Source: Paulownia fortunei
Lineage: Eukaryota > Streptophyta > Magnoliopsida > Lamiales > Paulowniaceae
DNA length: 64,000 nucleotides
Direction: 5' to 3'
Assembly: GCA_019321725.1 (NCBI GenBank)
Contig: CM033110.1
Coordinates: 13,323,278 to 13,387,277, forward strand
Part shown: piece after piece, positions 11,657 to 22,463 of the stretch
Layout: each line of letters starts with the position of its first letter
How positions within the stretch are numbered: position 1 is the stretch's first letter
Made by a program: the position numbers and the translations under genes
The notes under the pieces: model-generated
Database searches by the model: none
Told to the model about the DNA's origin: nothing
The model's input: only the letters and a program-made list of their open reading frames with translations

Positions 11657-12660
11657 ATGGCTTTCAAAAGTTTTTCAACTCCAGTACTACCTATTTTTTA
11701 TGGAGAAAACTACCCAATTTGGGCAGTAAAAATGAAAGCATATCATAGAGCCTTTGACTTGTGGGAGGTAGTGGAGATTGGACTTGATCCTCCTCCCTTG
11801 AGAGAAAACCCAACTATTGCTCAAATTCATCAACATAGTGAGGAGAGTGCCAAAAAGTTCAAAGCTCTATCAGCAATTCATTCTTCTGTTTCAATAGTCA
11901 TCTTTACCAAAATAATGAATTGTGATACAGCAAAGCAAGCTTGGGACCAGTTAAGGGAAGAGTTCCAAGGAAGTGAAAGAACAAGATAGATTTAGGTGCT
12001 AAACTTGTGGAGGGAGTTTGAAATTTTGAGAATGACAGAAAATGAAACTATCCAAGAATATTCAAACAAGTTGATGAAGGTTGTTAATAACTGAGACTGC
12101 TAGGAGAAGAGTTATCTGACAAAAGGATAGTGAGCAAAGTCATTGTCAGTATACTTAAAAGGTTTGAACCAAAAATTTCATTGCTTAAAGACTCAAAGGA
12201 CTTGTCAACATTAACACTCAATGAAGTGGTTAATGCTTTTCAAGCAATTGAGCATAGAAGGACTTTGAGACAAGAGGAGGCAACAGAAGGATCACTCTTG
12301 GCAAAACAAATGGAAAACCTATCAAGCAGCAGCACTGGTGGTGGGAAGAAGCAATTTGGAGATAGGAAATATAAACAAAAGAAAGAATATGACAATTACA
12401 AAAGTGGAGGCAAGAGAGAAAGGTATCCACCTTGTCCCTATTGTAAAAAAAGAAGTCACACTGAAAACTTTTGTTGGTATAGGCCTGGTTTAAAGTGCCA
12501 AGCCTGTAATCAACATGGTCATGTTGAAAAAGTGTGTAAGAAAAAGGGAGACCAGCAAGGACAGCAAACTCACGTTCAAGTTGCTGAAAATCAAGAGCAA
12601 AAAGGTGAGAACCTTTTTGTTGCTACATGTTTTGCTGCAACCAACAGCAGAAATACTTGA
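11657..12660 (+). pseudogene. copia gag remnant
   Basis: ATG at 11,657 opens M-A-F-K-S-F-S-T-P-V-L-P-I-F-Y-G-E-N-Y, the N-terminal form of copia gag, followed by the UBN2-type capsid (A-K-Q-A-W-D-Q-L-R-E-E-F). A stop at 11,987 and a frame change separate this from the second part (12,130-12,660). The second part carries two CX2CX4HX4C zinc knuckles (C-P-Y-C-K-K-R-S-H-T-E-N-F-C and C-Q-A-C-N-Q-H-G-H-V-E-K-V-C). Gag forms the particle and binds element RNA. Confidence 0.92.
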
Positions 12661-13210
12661 TTGATTGATAGTTGTTGTACAAACCACATGACAAGAGATG
12701 ACGGTATTTTTCATAAGTTGGATAAATACTATAGCTCGTGGGTAAAGATTGGAGATGGAAAGCAAGTGGAGGTGAAAGGGAAATGTGTGGTATCGATCAA
12801 CACACTCTCAAGTACAAAGTTAATTTCAGATGTACTTTATGTTCCTAAGATAGACCAAAACTTGTTAAGTGTAGGGCAAAAGCTAGAAAGGAATTATGCT
12901 TTGCACTTTCAGGATGGGTCTTGCACTATATTAGATGCTTTTAGGAATGAAATGATTACTATGAAAATGAAAAACAATAGCTTCCTTCTAGACTAGAATG
13001 AATCAAAGTTGCATGCCTACACAAGTACAATTGATGAATCTATTCTATGGCACAAAAAGTTAGGTCACTTTAGCTATTCAACCTTGATGAGTATGCACAC
13101 AAGAAAATTAATGCATGACTTACCTATGATTCATGAAACAAGTGGTGTGTGTAATGTGTGCCAATTTAAAAAGTAATGTAGATTGTCATTTTATGACAAT
13201 AATTGAAGAG
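12655..13210 (+). pseudogene. copia protease and GAG-pre-integrase remnant
   Basis: The protease active-site region reads L-I-D-S-C-C-T-N-H-M. The family has D-S-G-C, so the catalytic-loop glycine is replaced by Cys. A TGA at the preceding position, usually Trp, closes the frame. D-V-L-Y-V-P and N-L-L-S-V-G-Q follow, as expected. The GAG-pre-integrase zinc region (L-W-H-K-K-L-G-H-F ... C-N-V-C) is readable at about 13,050-13,180, with stops inside. Confidence 0.88.
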
Positions 13211-13221
13211 TAATAGAGAAA

Positions 13222-13892
13222 TTGCAGCTTGTGCACTCTGATATTTGTGGGCCTATGAGTGTATCTTCTCTAAGTGGGAACAAGTATTTTATATTGTTTA
13301 TAGATGATTACTCAAGTTGTTGGGTCTACTTCTTAAAGATGAAGTTTGAAGTATCTGCTATTTTTTCAACTTATAAAAACTTGGTTGAAAAGCAAACAGG
13401 ATGTAAGTTAAAGATACTTAGAACTGATAATGGAACTGAGTATATTTCAAATGAGTTCAAGGCCTTTAGTGATAAGGAAGACATCCATCACCAACTAACT
13501 GTGTCATACACTCCCCAACAAAATGGAGTGAGTGAAAGGAAAAATAGCTCAGTGATGGAGATGTCGAAATGTTTGCTATTTGAGAAAGATTTACCAAAGA
13601 ACTTTTGGGCTGAGGCGGTGAATACCTCAGTGTATTTACTTAATTTGCTTTCAACAAGAGCTTTAAAAGGTAATACTCCATATGAAATGTGGCATGGAGT
13701 AAAACCTTCAGTAGAACACCTCAAGGTATTTGGTTGTATTTGTTATGCTCTTGTTCCTGAAGTAAAAAGAGATAAGCTTGATCATAAGGCAGAAATGGGT
13801 ATCTTTCTTAGATATAGGAACAATATAAAAGGATACAGAATTTTGAACTTAAAAACTGAAAAGGTGCAAGTTTATAGAAATGTGAGGTATAA
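13222..13892 (+). pseudogene. copia integrase remnant
   Basis: This segment keeps all three catalytic positions of the D,D-35-E core: D in H-S-D-I-C-G-P, D in L-R-T-D-N-G-T-E-Y and E in N-G-V-S-E-R-K-N. The downstream K-V-F-G-C and Y-R-I-L-N-L motifs are also present. The open frame runs to 13,926, but normal integrase sequence stops at R-N-V-R-Y (about 13,892), where foreign sequence begins. It inserts the copia cDNA; here it is separated from the rest of pol by stops and the insert. Confidence 0.92.
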
Positions 13893-14231
13893 AAATTTAC
13901 TCTTTGTTGATATGCCTACCGTTTAGCTCTTAATATGTAATAATTGAAAATTTTCTTTCAAAGGCTACTCTAGATAAGGCATGAGAGAAAATGTTTTTAT
14001 TTTAATGTGTACTTTATAGTTAAAACAACTTGAACAGCACATTTTAGGAGGTAATGCAAATAACACAATCATAATGTTATCTCAAATAATTTGCACTAAA
14101 TGCTAATACTAAAATTTTTGCAAACATGAGTAATCCATTATTACAAGTAAATTCATGCAAAAAAATACAAACAAATGGAATTAGATAATATAATAACATT
14201 TTACAAATTTTAACAAATAAATTATGAAGAT
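13893..14231. other. AT-rich 340-bp insert within copia pol
   Basis: Integrase sequence breaks off after R-N-V-R-Y and resumes at N-E-L-T-T-W-E-W-N-K-K (14,232), so about 340 bp of unrelated AT-rich DNA has entered. It has no coding potential, and I found no clear terminal inverted repeat or target duplication. It could be a MITE with eroded ends. Confidence 0.65.
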
Positions 14232-15400
14232 AAATGAACTTACCACGTGGGAATGGAACAAGAAGGATGTGAAAAGTTTAAAAAAAGAATTTTGGAAAAG
14301 TTCTTCCCAAGAACAAGAAGCAATAGAGGAGGAGATTTTTTATAACTATGATGATGATCCTATGAGAGGAACTAGAACACTTGAAGATGTTAATGAGAGA
14401 TGCAATATAGCTTCACTTGAACTAAAAAACTACAATGAAGCCGCAAGCAAAACAGATTGGTTGGCTACAATGTAGGAGGCAAAGACCATGATTAAGAAGA
14501 ATGGAACTTGGAAATTAGTGGAAAGGCCACAAAATCAAAAGGTGATAGGTGTTAAGTGGGTTTATAGAAGCAAATTTAATCCTGATGGTTTTGTAAACAA
14601 ACTTAAAGCCAGATTAGTTGTAAAGAGATATGCACAACAGTTTGGGGTGGATTTCTCTGACACTTTTGCTCCTGTGGCCAGACATAATACAATCAAACTA
14701 CTAGTGGCCCTTGCTGCAAAGCTAGGCTAGAAAATCTTTCACTTGGATGGCAAGTTTGCATTTTTAAATAGTTTGCTTGAAGAAGATATTTATGTTGAAC
14801 AACCAGAGGGATATCAAGTTCCAGGCAAAGAGCATATGGTGTATTATCTCAATATAGCTTAAAACAGGCTCCAAGAGATTGATATAGCAAAATTGATAGT
14901 TATCTCTTACAACAAAGATTTTGTAGAAGTGAAAGTGATGCAACTCTCTATATCAAGAGGGTTGGAACTGATGTGGAACTCATTGTGTCCTTGTATGTTG
15001 ATGACTTGTTAGTCACTGGTGGTGATCCATACTCTCTGAAGCAATTCAAATTCAATATGAAAAATGAATTTGAGATGTCAGACCTTGGTGAAATGAAATA
15101 TTTTTTAGAAATGGAGGTTGAGTAGAATGATCTTGGAATCTTCATTTCACAAAGAAAATATGCTTGGGAGGTTTTAAAGAAGTTTCAAATGGAGAACGCT
15201 AAATCAGTGACAATACCCTTAGTAGTAAATGGAAAACTATCAAGAGAAGATGGTAAGTTAAAGGCAAATACCTCAATTTACAGAAGCTTAATTGGAAGTT
15301 TGTTGTATTTGTCTGCAACCAGACCAAACATAATGTTCTCTGCAAGTCTTTTGCTAAGATTCATGCATTCTCCAAGTCAAATTCACCTAGGTGCTGCCAA
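14232..15400 (+). pseudogene. copia reverse transcriptase remnant
   Basis: RT motifs occur in order: N-G-T-W-K-L-V-E-R-P, G-V-K-W-V-Y-R-S-K, A-R-L-V-V-K-R-Y-A-Q-Q, F-A-P-V-A-R, then I-Y-V-E-Q-P-E-G-Y and L-Y-V-D-D-L-L-V-T-G (catalytic YVDD at about 14,993-15,010). The thumb/connection region follows with G-S-L-L-Y-L-S-A-T-R-P. Stops at 14,475 and 14,730 and a frameshift around 14,850 break it. Confidence 0.93.
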
Positions 15401-15943
15401 ATGAGTGCTAAGATACATCAAAGGGACTATGGACTTTGGTGTATATTATTTGAAGAGTGAAAGTGAAAATATGGTTGGCTATTGTGATAGTGATTAGGCT
15501 GGAAGTATTGATGATTCTAAAAGTACTTCTGGTTATGTCTTTTCCTTTGGAAGTTTTTTTTTTCCTGGAACTCTAGAAAACAAGAGGTTGTAGCACAATC
15601 CTCAGCTGAAGCTGAGTATATTTCAACAGCAGCAGTAGCAGCAAACCAAGCTATCTGGTTAAGAAAATTGTTAACAGATTTGGTACAAAATTAGAATAAA
15701 GCTACTATGATATGGGTGGACAACAAGTCTGCTATAGCCATTTTGAAGAATCCTGTCCAGCATGGTAGGACCAAACACATAAATGTGAAGTACCATTCTA
15801 TTAGAGAAGCTGAGAAGAATTGGGAAATAAATTTGGTACACTGTATCTCAGAGCTTTAATTTGCAGACATCATAATAAAGGCATTTCCTAAAGCCAAATT
15901 TGAATTTTTGATATCAAAACTTAGAGTAGCTAGGAAAACTGTC
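15401..15943 (+). pseudogene. copia RNase H remnant
   Basis: Recognisable pieces are L-R-Y-I-K-G-T, G-Y-C-D-S-D (normally G-Y-x-D-S-D-W-A-G; the Trp codon is now TAG), S-T-S-G-Y-V, A-E-A-E-Y-I-S and V-D-N-K-S-A-I with K-H-I-N-V-K-Y-H. The catalytic acidic residues remain visible, but the frame is broken by stops and at least one frameshift near 15,555. Confidence 0.9.
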
Positions 15944-15952
15944 AAGGAGGAG
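15944..15952 (+). other. copia polypurine tract
   Basis: AAGGAGGAG directly precedes the 3' LTR start TGTTG at 15,953, the standard position of the plus-strand DNA primer in copia elements. Confidence 0.85.
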
Positions 15953-16245
15953 TGTTGTAAAACTGACATTTCTCCTACCTATGTTGCTTTTTCTATTTGG
16001 AGTGGTTGAATACCATTCCCTAGTTATGTTGTTTTTTCTTAGTAGAGTGGCTGAAATAGTTAGGTATAAATGTACTATGATTTTGTATTGACAATGACAT
16101 ATGATCTTTCATTATGCTCATATATATGTGTGTAAGATTATTATGAAATATAAATAAAAATCACAGAATTTTTCTTTTTCTCTGTTTCTTTTTTTTCACT
16201 ATCTTACTTTCATTATCATGCTTTCCTCATACCAATACATCAACA
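15953..16245 (+). repeat. copia 3' LTR, complete
   Basis: It begins TGTTGTAAAACTG and ends CATCAACA, giving the perfect terminal inverted pair TGTTG/CAACA, and is followed by the TTTTC target duplicate. It is 293 bp long and retains the central region lost from the 5' copy. Confidence 0.93.
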
Positions 16246-16250
16246 TTTTC

Positions 16251-16978
16251 TGATGTATTCATCATTATACAGTGGTTGGAGAAAACTCAACCTTGAATTT
16301 TGACATTTGAAAATCAATGATTATTTATTCTACATCAATACTCATGGGAAGATTTTGAATTCTGTGCAACCACTCCTCTGTATGGCGCACAAAGAAAGAT
16401 TATATTTGATACATTTTAGGACAAATAACTTTAATGTTTAAAAAACTGCGCTGAGAACTTATCTTCATTTTTTGCCGCCATTTAGGAAAATTAGTATGTC
16501 AACATCTCCAGTTCTTACCTGTAATCAGTATATGCAACATCTGCGATTCCTTATGTGTAAAAGACATTCTTCTGCTTTGCCTAATGCAACAAAATCATCA
16601 AACTCCAAGATCTAGCATTGATTTGTCTTTCTCTGAAAATTCTGTTAAATTCTCTGAAAAATTATTTATTGGTCTCCCAATATATTTTCTTCTTCCAAAA
16701 TGCTTTTTTCAATACATTTAACTTGTTCTATGACTTCATACCATGCTATATGTCATGTGCTAAATAGCAGAAGGAATTTGCTATGTACATTAAAGTTCTT
16801 GTGTTAGTCTTCTTTGTGCAAAATCCGTGATGTGCAAGACATGTGCAAGAGATATTTTTATGTCGCAATTTTCAGATTAAAGGGAGGATGTAATTACAGA
16901 CCATGGATGAGGTCACGTACAAATATGTATTTTACTGAAATAGGTTGTTGAGGGTTTATGATCCGGTTGATCGTGCAG
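16251..16978. other. intron of VEL pseudogene, right part
   Basis: This runs from the copia target duplicate to the acceptor GATCGTGCAG at 16,978. I see nothing coding in it. It continues the intron sequence left of 11,410. Confidence 0.65.
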
Positions 16979-17280
16979 ATTCCGGAAGAAGCAGTTAAAG
17001 ATAGCCAAGGATGTTCACCGTGTTGATGTGCTCTGCTATAGGATATTCTTGAGTTACAGGCTCCTTGATGGTACTTCCAGATTTAAGGAAATCCACAAGT
17101 TAATTACAGATTTGAAGGCTGAGTTAGAAATTGAGTTGGGTCCACTAAATGACGCAGCAGCCAAGATGTCTCTTGGACATGCCAGCAGACTCCAAGCAGC
17201 CAGTCGTGCGAAAACTATGCAAACTTGGTATTGAGAAAGCTGAGGAACTTCTGACCTCAAATTCCAGTTCCATTCTAAAT
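16979..17280 (+). pseudogene. VEL pseudogene exon: helical region after the PHD
   Basis: After the acceptor it reads K-K-Q-L-K-I-A-K-D-V-H-R-V-D-V-L-C-Y-R-I and L-S-Y-R-L-L-D-G-T-S-R-F, hallmark sequence of the VEL PHD superdomain helices. The two residues before K-K, usually C-W, read F-R. A frameshift near 17,205-17,212 moves the remainder (R-K-L-C-K-L-G-I-E-K-A-E-E-L-L) to another frame. The fibronectin III domain should follow, but AT-rich non-coding sequence follows instead. Confidence 0.9.
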
Positions 17281-17371
17281 TCCAATGGAACACATATGAT
17301 TTATTATTATTATTATTTTTTAAAAATGAAACTGCAATGTTAACGAGTATTTTTTTTGTCTTCTCCCTTAG

Positions 17372-17936
17372 TAGAGGGTTCAGTTCATAGTCCAAGCCTC
17401 AACACAAGATTAGAACAGAAATCAAATCAGACTCTGGATTTAAGGTTTTTAGATACTGGGAAGAGCCCAAGTGTGGTTTTAGATAAAGAAAAAGAGCACC
17501 TAGAGTGTTTCTGGAGTGCAGATACAAGAAAATGCAATGGAGTTAGTGATGTTCAGCCTGAAACTCTACCGCAAGAGAGGCTGCCAACCTCTTCATCCAA
17601 GTTTGACTTGAATACTACTCCAGTTCCTACTCTAAATGAAGAGTTGCGCCAGTCTGATGCAACAAACAGATCACAGTTCATCAAAGACAATAGGTCAGGG
17701 GGCTTGGATGACAACTTTGAAAACATTGTGCAGACCATTTGTAAGGAATTCAGGTTGAAGTTCCTTCCGTGGTTCAGCTTGAGGTATAGGGAGCATTAAC
17801 GTAGAGTTGTCTGAGACATTTGTGAAGACTCTGATTGGTGATCCAAGTAGTCTAGCAGGACAGCTGGTAGATACTTTTTCAGATTTCATATTCAGCAGCA
17901 GACCATGAAAGTGTTTTCTGCCTTAAGTTTTAGCAT
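17372..17936 (+). pseudogene. VEL pseudogene exon: linker and C-terminal VEL domain
   Basis: A polypyrimidine tract and TTAG acceptor at 17,371 precede a serine-rich linker (E-G-S-V-H-S-P-S-L). The start of the VEL domain follows (E-F-R-L-K-F-L-P-W-F-S-L, about 17,740-17,780). A TAA at 17,797 and a frameshift near 17,811 interrupt it, and it resumes with T-F-V-K-T-L-I-G-D-P-S-S and Q-L-V-D-T-F-S-D. The normal ending F-C-x-K-L-W-H appears at 17,914-17,936 as F-C-L-K-F-stop-H. The VEL domain normally polymerises these proteins on chromatin. Confidence 0.88.
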
Positions 17937-18150
17937 TTTTCTGTGTGAAATAATGGGGAGGAAAAGATGACATATTTATTTAACCTAAGATTTTGTCGTC
18001 CCTTTGCTCATTTGTTGCATGTCATATTTGTCATGTTATCTTTTAAACTACATTTACTTTTTTGATTGCGAATTAAATGTATCTTCTCTTCAAGCTTATT
18101 ATGGAGCTCATCATCCGATGTCGTAATTTCTGTTGATCTGAACATTTTAT
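17937..18150. other. short spacer between VEL pseudogene and array
   Basis: About 210 bp of AT-rich DNA. Former 3' UTR is likely, and no polyadenylation site can be called with confidence. Confidence 0.5.
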
Positions 18151-19501
18151 GTTCAATATGTGCGTCGAGGTATCATATGCATGAAAGTGACATAATTGGT
18201 TTTTAGTAGACTTCATTTGATAATGGCTACAAGAACTTTTTGTCATAGTCTCAAAAAAGTTTTTCTATAATTATTTCCTAGTTTAATTTTCTTCCGATGC
18301 ACAAATTTCATAAATGCATCAATTTCAGGAGTGTACTACTTTCAGTAATGATAAACTGAAAAACAATAGATAATGACATCTTATATCAACTACATAAGGT
18401 ATACCCTGAATTATGAAATTATAATTGTGAAAAATATATATTCATACACACACGTATTTATTAATAAGTAATATGTGCGTTGCACGCACTAGGACATATG
18501 TGTAGAATAGAAGTTATAATAAAACATCCACTATAATAACATGGCTCATACTTTTAGTATTCAACTTTAACCTTGAATTCCATTAAACACAATAGGAATA
18601 TATAAAAATACACTCTTTTTTAGGAAATTAGTAAAATACATCTGTTGCACGTAAAATACTATAACTAGAATAAAAATTTTAAAAACATATTATAAAGAAA
18701 AATATATTTTACTTTTAAACTGATTCTTATTATTATGTATTTTGAATTTTTCAGCCATTTATTTTAAAAAAGTTTTTGTCATATTAAAATAAATAGTCTT
18801 CTACCATTAATAATTTATTTGCAAAAATAAGAGTTATAAAAATATATGATCTCTCTATAATCATTGCACAAAATGAGTAAACATGTAAAACATTCACTTT
18901 ATGGTATTCAAAATATGCTAAGAATTTGTTGGCAATTAGTAAGAAATCCAATTGACAATAATTGTTACATTAGGTTTGTGACTATTAATTTATGTCGATA
19001 AATTAGATTGAAACTAATACTAAATTCATGTCATCTTTCCTATAATCTCTTGTCGAATAATTGATATACAATGAGTAAGAGACAATCATATAAGAGAAAC
19101 GTACGGGCTTGAGGTTATCACCTTTTTTTTTATTTTCAAAACCTTTTGACACAAGTTTTTCTGGTCTGTTGTCAATTCCTTTAACTCTATATCCTTCGAG
19201 TTTGCAATTTGTTTTTTCCTTTTCTAGTCTGAAATATTTCATATCTTTAAGATAAACTAAATCTCGATTTTATTGTTAATATATCAAAATTTTTACAATC
19301 TTCTCATTCTAATTTGTCTTGTTTGAATGTAAGAGATACCTAAAGTTTCTTACTTTTGAATTCATCGTCTATTCACGTGATACTAAAAGGTAAAAGTTTG
19401 AAGGAGAAAGAAACATAGAATATTTATATATATGTTTGTGTCTATATATATATATAGACTTATATATATACGTATATATTTGTATGTGTGTAAGCATCTA
19501 T
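18151..19501 (+). repeat. array unit 1
   Basis: Complete unit of 1,351 bp directly after the VEL pseudogene. The hairpin motif at about 18,477 reads GTGCGTTGCACGCACTAGG. The TCTATATATATATATAGAC microsatellite palindrome is at about 19,440. Confidence 0.85.
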
Positions 19502-20562
19502 GTTCAACATGTGCATCAAGGTATGATGTGCATGAACGAGACATAATTGATTTTTTATATAGCCTTTATTTCATTAATGGCTACAAGATATTTTGAAATT
19601 CTAAACTATTATCATAGCTTCAAAACAAATTTATTCTATAGTTATTTATAAGTTTAATTTTCTTCTAATGCACAAAGGGTAATAAAAGCATCAAATTCTT
19701 AACATGCACTTTCATTAATGATAAACTACAAAGCAATAGATAATGACATATTTCATTAGCTATATAAGTTATACCCTAAATAATGAAATTGTAATTGTGA
19801 AAAAATATATATTTATACACACACATACCCACACACACATATATATACATATATGTATATATTAGAAAGTAAGACATATGTTGCATGTGTAAGATTGAAG
19901 TTTGTTATTATAAAACATCCACTATATTAACATGGTTCATACAATTAGTACTCAACTTTAATTAAGAATTCCATTGAACACAAGTGGAATGTAAGAAGAG
20001 ATACACAGTTTTTCAGTAAATTAGTAAAATGCGTATGATGCATGTAAAAGACTATGACCACAACAGAAATTTTAATGATATAATATAAAAAAAAATATAT
20101 TTTAATTATTTACTTGACTCTGATTATTATGGTATTTTGAATGTTAATTCCAACCATTTATTTTACCAAAGCTCTTGTAATATTTGAATAAATATTGTTA
20201 TACCATTAATGATTTATTTGCAAAAATCGAGGTATAAAAATATAGAGCCTTTCTTTAATCAATGCAGACGACATTTAAATTTAATTGAGTAAATATTTAA
20301 AACATTCTTTATAACAAATACCATTAAAATGTAAGAAATACCTAAAGTTTCCTGATTTTGAATTCATTATTTGTTCATGTCATGCTAAATGGTTAAAGTT
20401 TGAAGTACATAGATGCATAGAATATTTATATGTGTTTTTGTATCAATATACATATACACATATATATAGACACATTTGTCTATGTATAAATACATTAGTG
20501 TCTATATATATTAGACTTACAGATATACATATATATTTGTATGTGTATATGTAAGCATTTAA
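19502..20562 (+). repeat. array unit 2 (short)
   Basis: Unit of 1,061 bp. It lacks most of the AATGTCGATAAATT to GGGCTTGAGG portion; sequence passes from CATTCTTTATAACAAATACC directly to TGTAAGAAATACCTAAAG near 20,325. An internal deletion is the simplest explanation. Confidence 0.8.
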
Positions 20563-22096
20563 GTTCAATATGTGCGTCAAGATATGATGTGCATGAAAGT
20601 GACATACTTGAATTTCTGTAGCCTTCATTTGATAATGGCTACAAGATCTTTCAACATTCTGAATTATTATCTTAGCCTCAAAAAAAATTATTTTATAGTT
20701 ATTTACTAGTTAAATTTTATTCGTATGCATAAAGCATAACTAAAAGCATCAATTTCATACGTGTATCTTATATCAACTATATAAGGATTAAGAAATTATA
20801 ATTGTGAAAAAAATCTATTCATACACACACACATATACATACAAAAATATATGTATTTTTTTTTTTTTTTTGCAAAATTCGCTTGTGTCTAGGCGGGGGT
20901 TAGACAAACCTCTTAATGTTTATATGTACATATATATATACACACACACACACATATTTGTTAGGAAGTAGCACATGCATTGCACGTGATAGGACATAGT
21001 GCGGTATAGAAGTTAGTTGTAATACAACATCCACAATAATAACATGGCTCATAGAGTTAGTACTCAATTTTAATTAAGAATTCCATTGAACACGATTGGA
21101 ATGTATGAAAAGAGACACAATTTTTAGTAAACTAATAAAATACCTATGTTGCACGTAAAAGACTATACACACAATAGAAAATTTTATTAGTATGATATAA
21201 AGAAAATATATTTTACATTTTCACTTGATTCTTATTGTTATGGTATTTTGAATTTTAATTCCAACCATTTATTTTAAAAAATTTATTGTCAAATTGAAAA
21301 AAATATTTTTCTACCATTAATGATTTATTTGCCAAAATAGAGATTATAAAATATAGGACCTCTCTATAAAAGTTTTACGACATATAAATCTAATTGAGTA
21401 AACATTTAAAATATTCACTTTATTTTATTCAATGTATGCTAAGAATTAGTTGGCAACTACTAAGAAATCCAAATGATAATAGCCATTAAATTAAATAATT
21501 ATATATATATATATAAATATATATTAATAAATTCAATTAAAACTAATACTAAATTCATGTCATCTTTCCTAGTTTGAAGATCTCTTCTCGAATTATTATA
21601 TAGCTAGAGTCAAAGACATTCATATAAGAGAAGCATATGGGCTTGATGTTATCAACTTGTTTTTTGTTTTCAAAACCCTTTGAAATCATATTTTTCTGAT
21701 TTGCTGTCAATTTCTTTAGATCTGTGTCATTCGTCCTCAAGTTTTTTATGCCTTTTTCTAAACTGAAATGCTTCATATCTTCGTGATAAACTAAATCTTA
21801 ATTTTTCTTTTGACATATCAAAAAAATCAATATCTTCTCATGTCAATTCGTCTTGTTAGAATGTAAGAGATACATAAAGTTTCTTGATTTTGAATTCATC
21901 ATTTGTTCATCTCATATTAAAATGTAAAAGTTTGAAGTAGTTAGACACATCGAATATTTATATATGTATGTCTATGTTTATATATACCTACACACATATA
22001 TATAGACATATTTGTCTATATACATATGTTTGTGTGGGTATATATATTAAACTTATATATATATATATATATTGTGTGTCTATATGTAAGAATTTA
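20563..22096 (+). repeat. array unit 3
   Basis: Unit of 1,534 bp, lengthened by a T-run plus a short foreign block at 20,858-20,925. The hairpin motif is at about 20,975. Confidence 0.82.
20858..20925 (-). mobile_element. possible truncated SINE-like tail
   Basis: A run of about 18 T is followed by GCAAAATTCGCTTGTGTCTA and GGCGGGGGTTAGACAAACCT, which no other array unit contains. Read on the minus strand this is a short unique body ending in poly(A), as left by a 5'-truncated SINE or other retroposed RNA. No target duplication could be recognised in the surrounding TA repeats, so the identity is tentative. Confidence 0.4.
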
Positions 22097-22422
22097 CAAT
22101 CAAAATGTATGTCAAGGAATGATGTGCATGAAAGGGACATACTTGGTTTTCTATGGCCTTCATTTGGCTGCAAGATCTTTTGAAATTTTGAACTATTGTC
22201 ATAGCCCCAAAAAACTTTATTCTATAGGTAGTTACTAGTTTAATTTTCTTCCTACGGGCAAAGGATAACTAAAAGCATCAATTTCATCATGTGCACTTTT
22301 TGTAATGATAAACTAGAAAGCAACAAATAATGGCATTTTATATCAATTATATAAAGGTATACCCTAAATTATGAAATTACAATTGAGAAAAAATGTATAG
22401 TCCCCCCCTCCCCTCCCCACAC

Positions 22423-22463
<41 letters not shown>

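Larger units (their letters stand above)
11415..16245 (+). mobile_element. Ty1/copia LTR retrotransposon, degenerate, in VEL intron
   Basis: Complete by structure: 5' LTR (11,415-11,543), primer site, gag, protease, integrase, RT, RNase H, polypurine tract and 3' LTR (15,953-16,245). Integrase precedes RT, which defines Ty1/copia. A perfect 5-bp target duplication TTTTC flanks it (11,410-11,414 and 16,246-16,250). The comparable parts of the two LTRs differ at roughly one base in ten by eye, so the insertion is old. The coding region has many stops, a 340-bp insert, and a 5' LTR that lost about 165 bp internally. It lies in the same orientation as the host pseudogene. Confidence 0.95.
9438..17936 (+). 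pseudogene. VIN3-like / VEL-family pseudogene (PHD and VEL domain pieces)
   Basis: VEL proteins (VIN3, VRN5/VIL1, VEL1) act with Polycomb repressive complex 2 in silencing genes such as floral repressors. They have an atypical PHD-like superdomain, a fibronectin III domain and a C-terminal VEL polymerisation domain. Here the N-terminal linker and PHD exon lie at 9,438-9,817, the helical exon at 16,979-17,280 and the C-terminal exon at 17,372-17,936, in the normal order. I could find no fibronectin III sequence between the last two. Lesions include a frameshift before the PHD, a frameshift at the end of the PHD, one in the helical exon, a stop plus frameshift in the VEL domain and a TAG in place of the Trp codon of the final K-L-W-H. 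A copia element occupies the large intron. This is a decayed paralogue; a transcribed fragment cannot be excluded. Confidence 0.88.

Noticed and set aside
13893..14231. Insert in copia pol read as a GT-AG intron
   Set aside because: Joining at the candidate GTATAA and ATGAAG sites puts a stop directly after the junction, and copia pol normally has no intron there.
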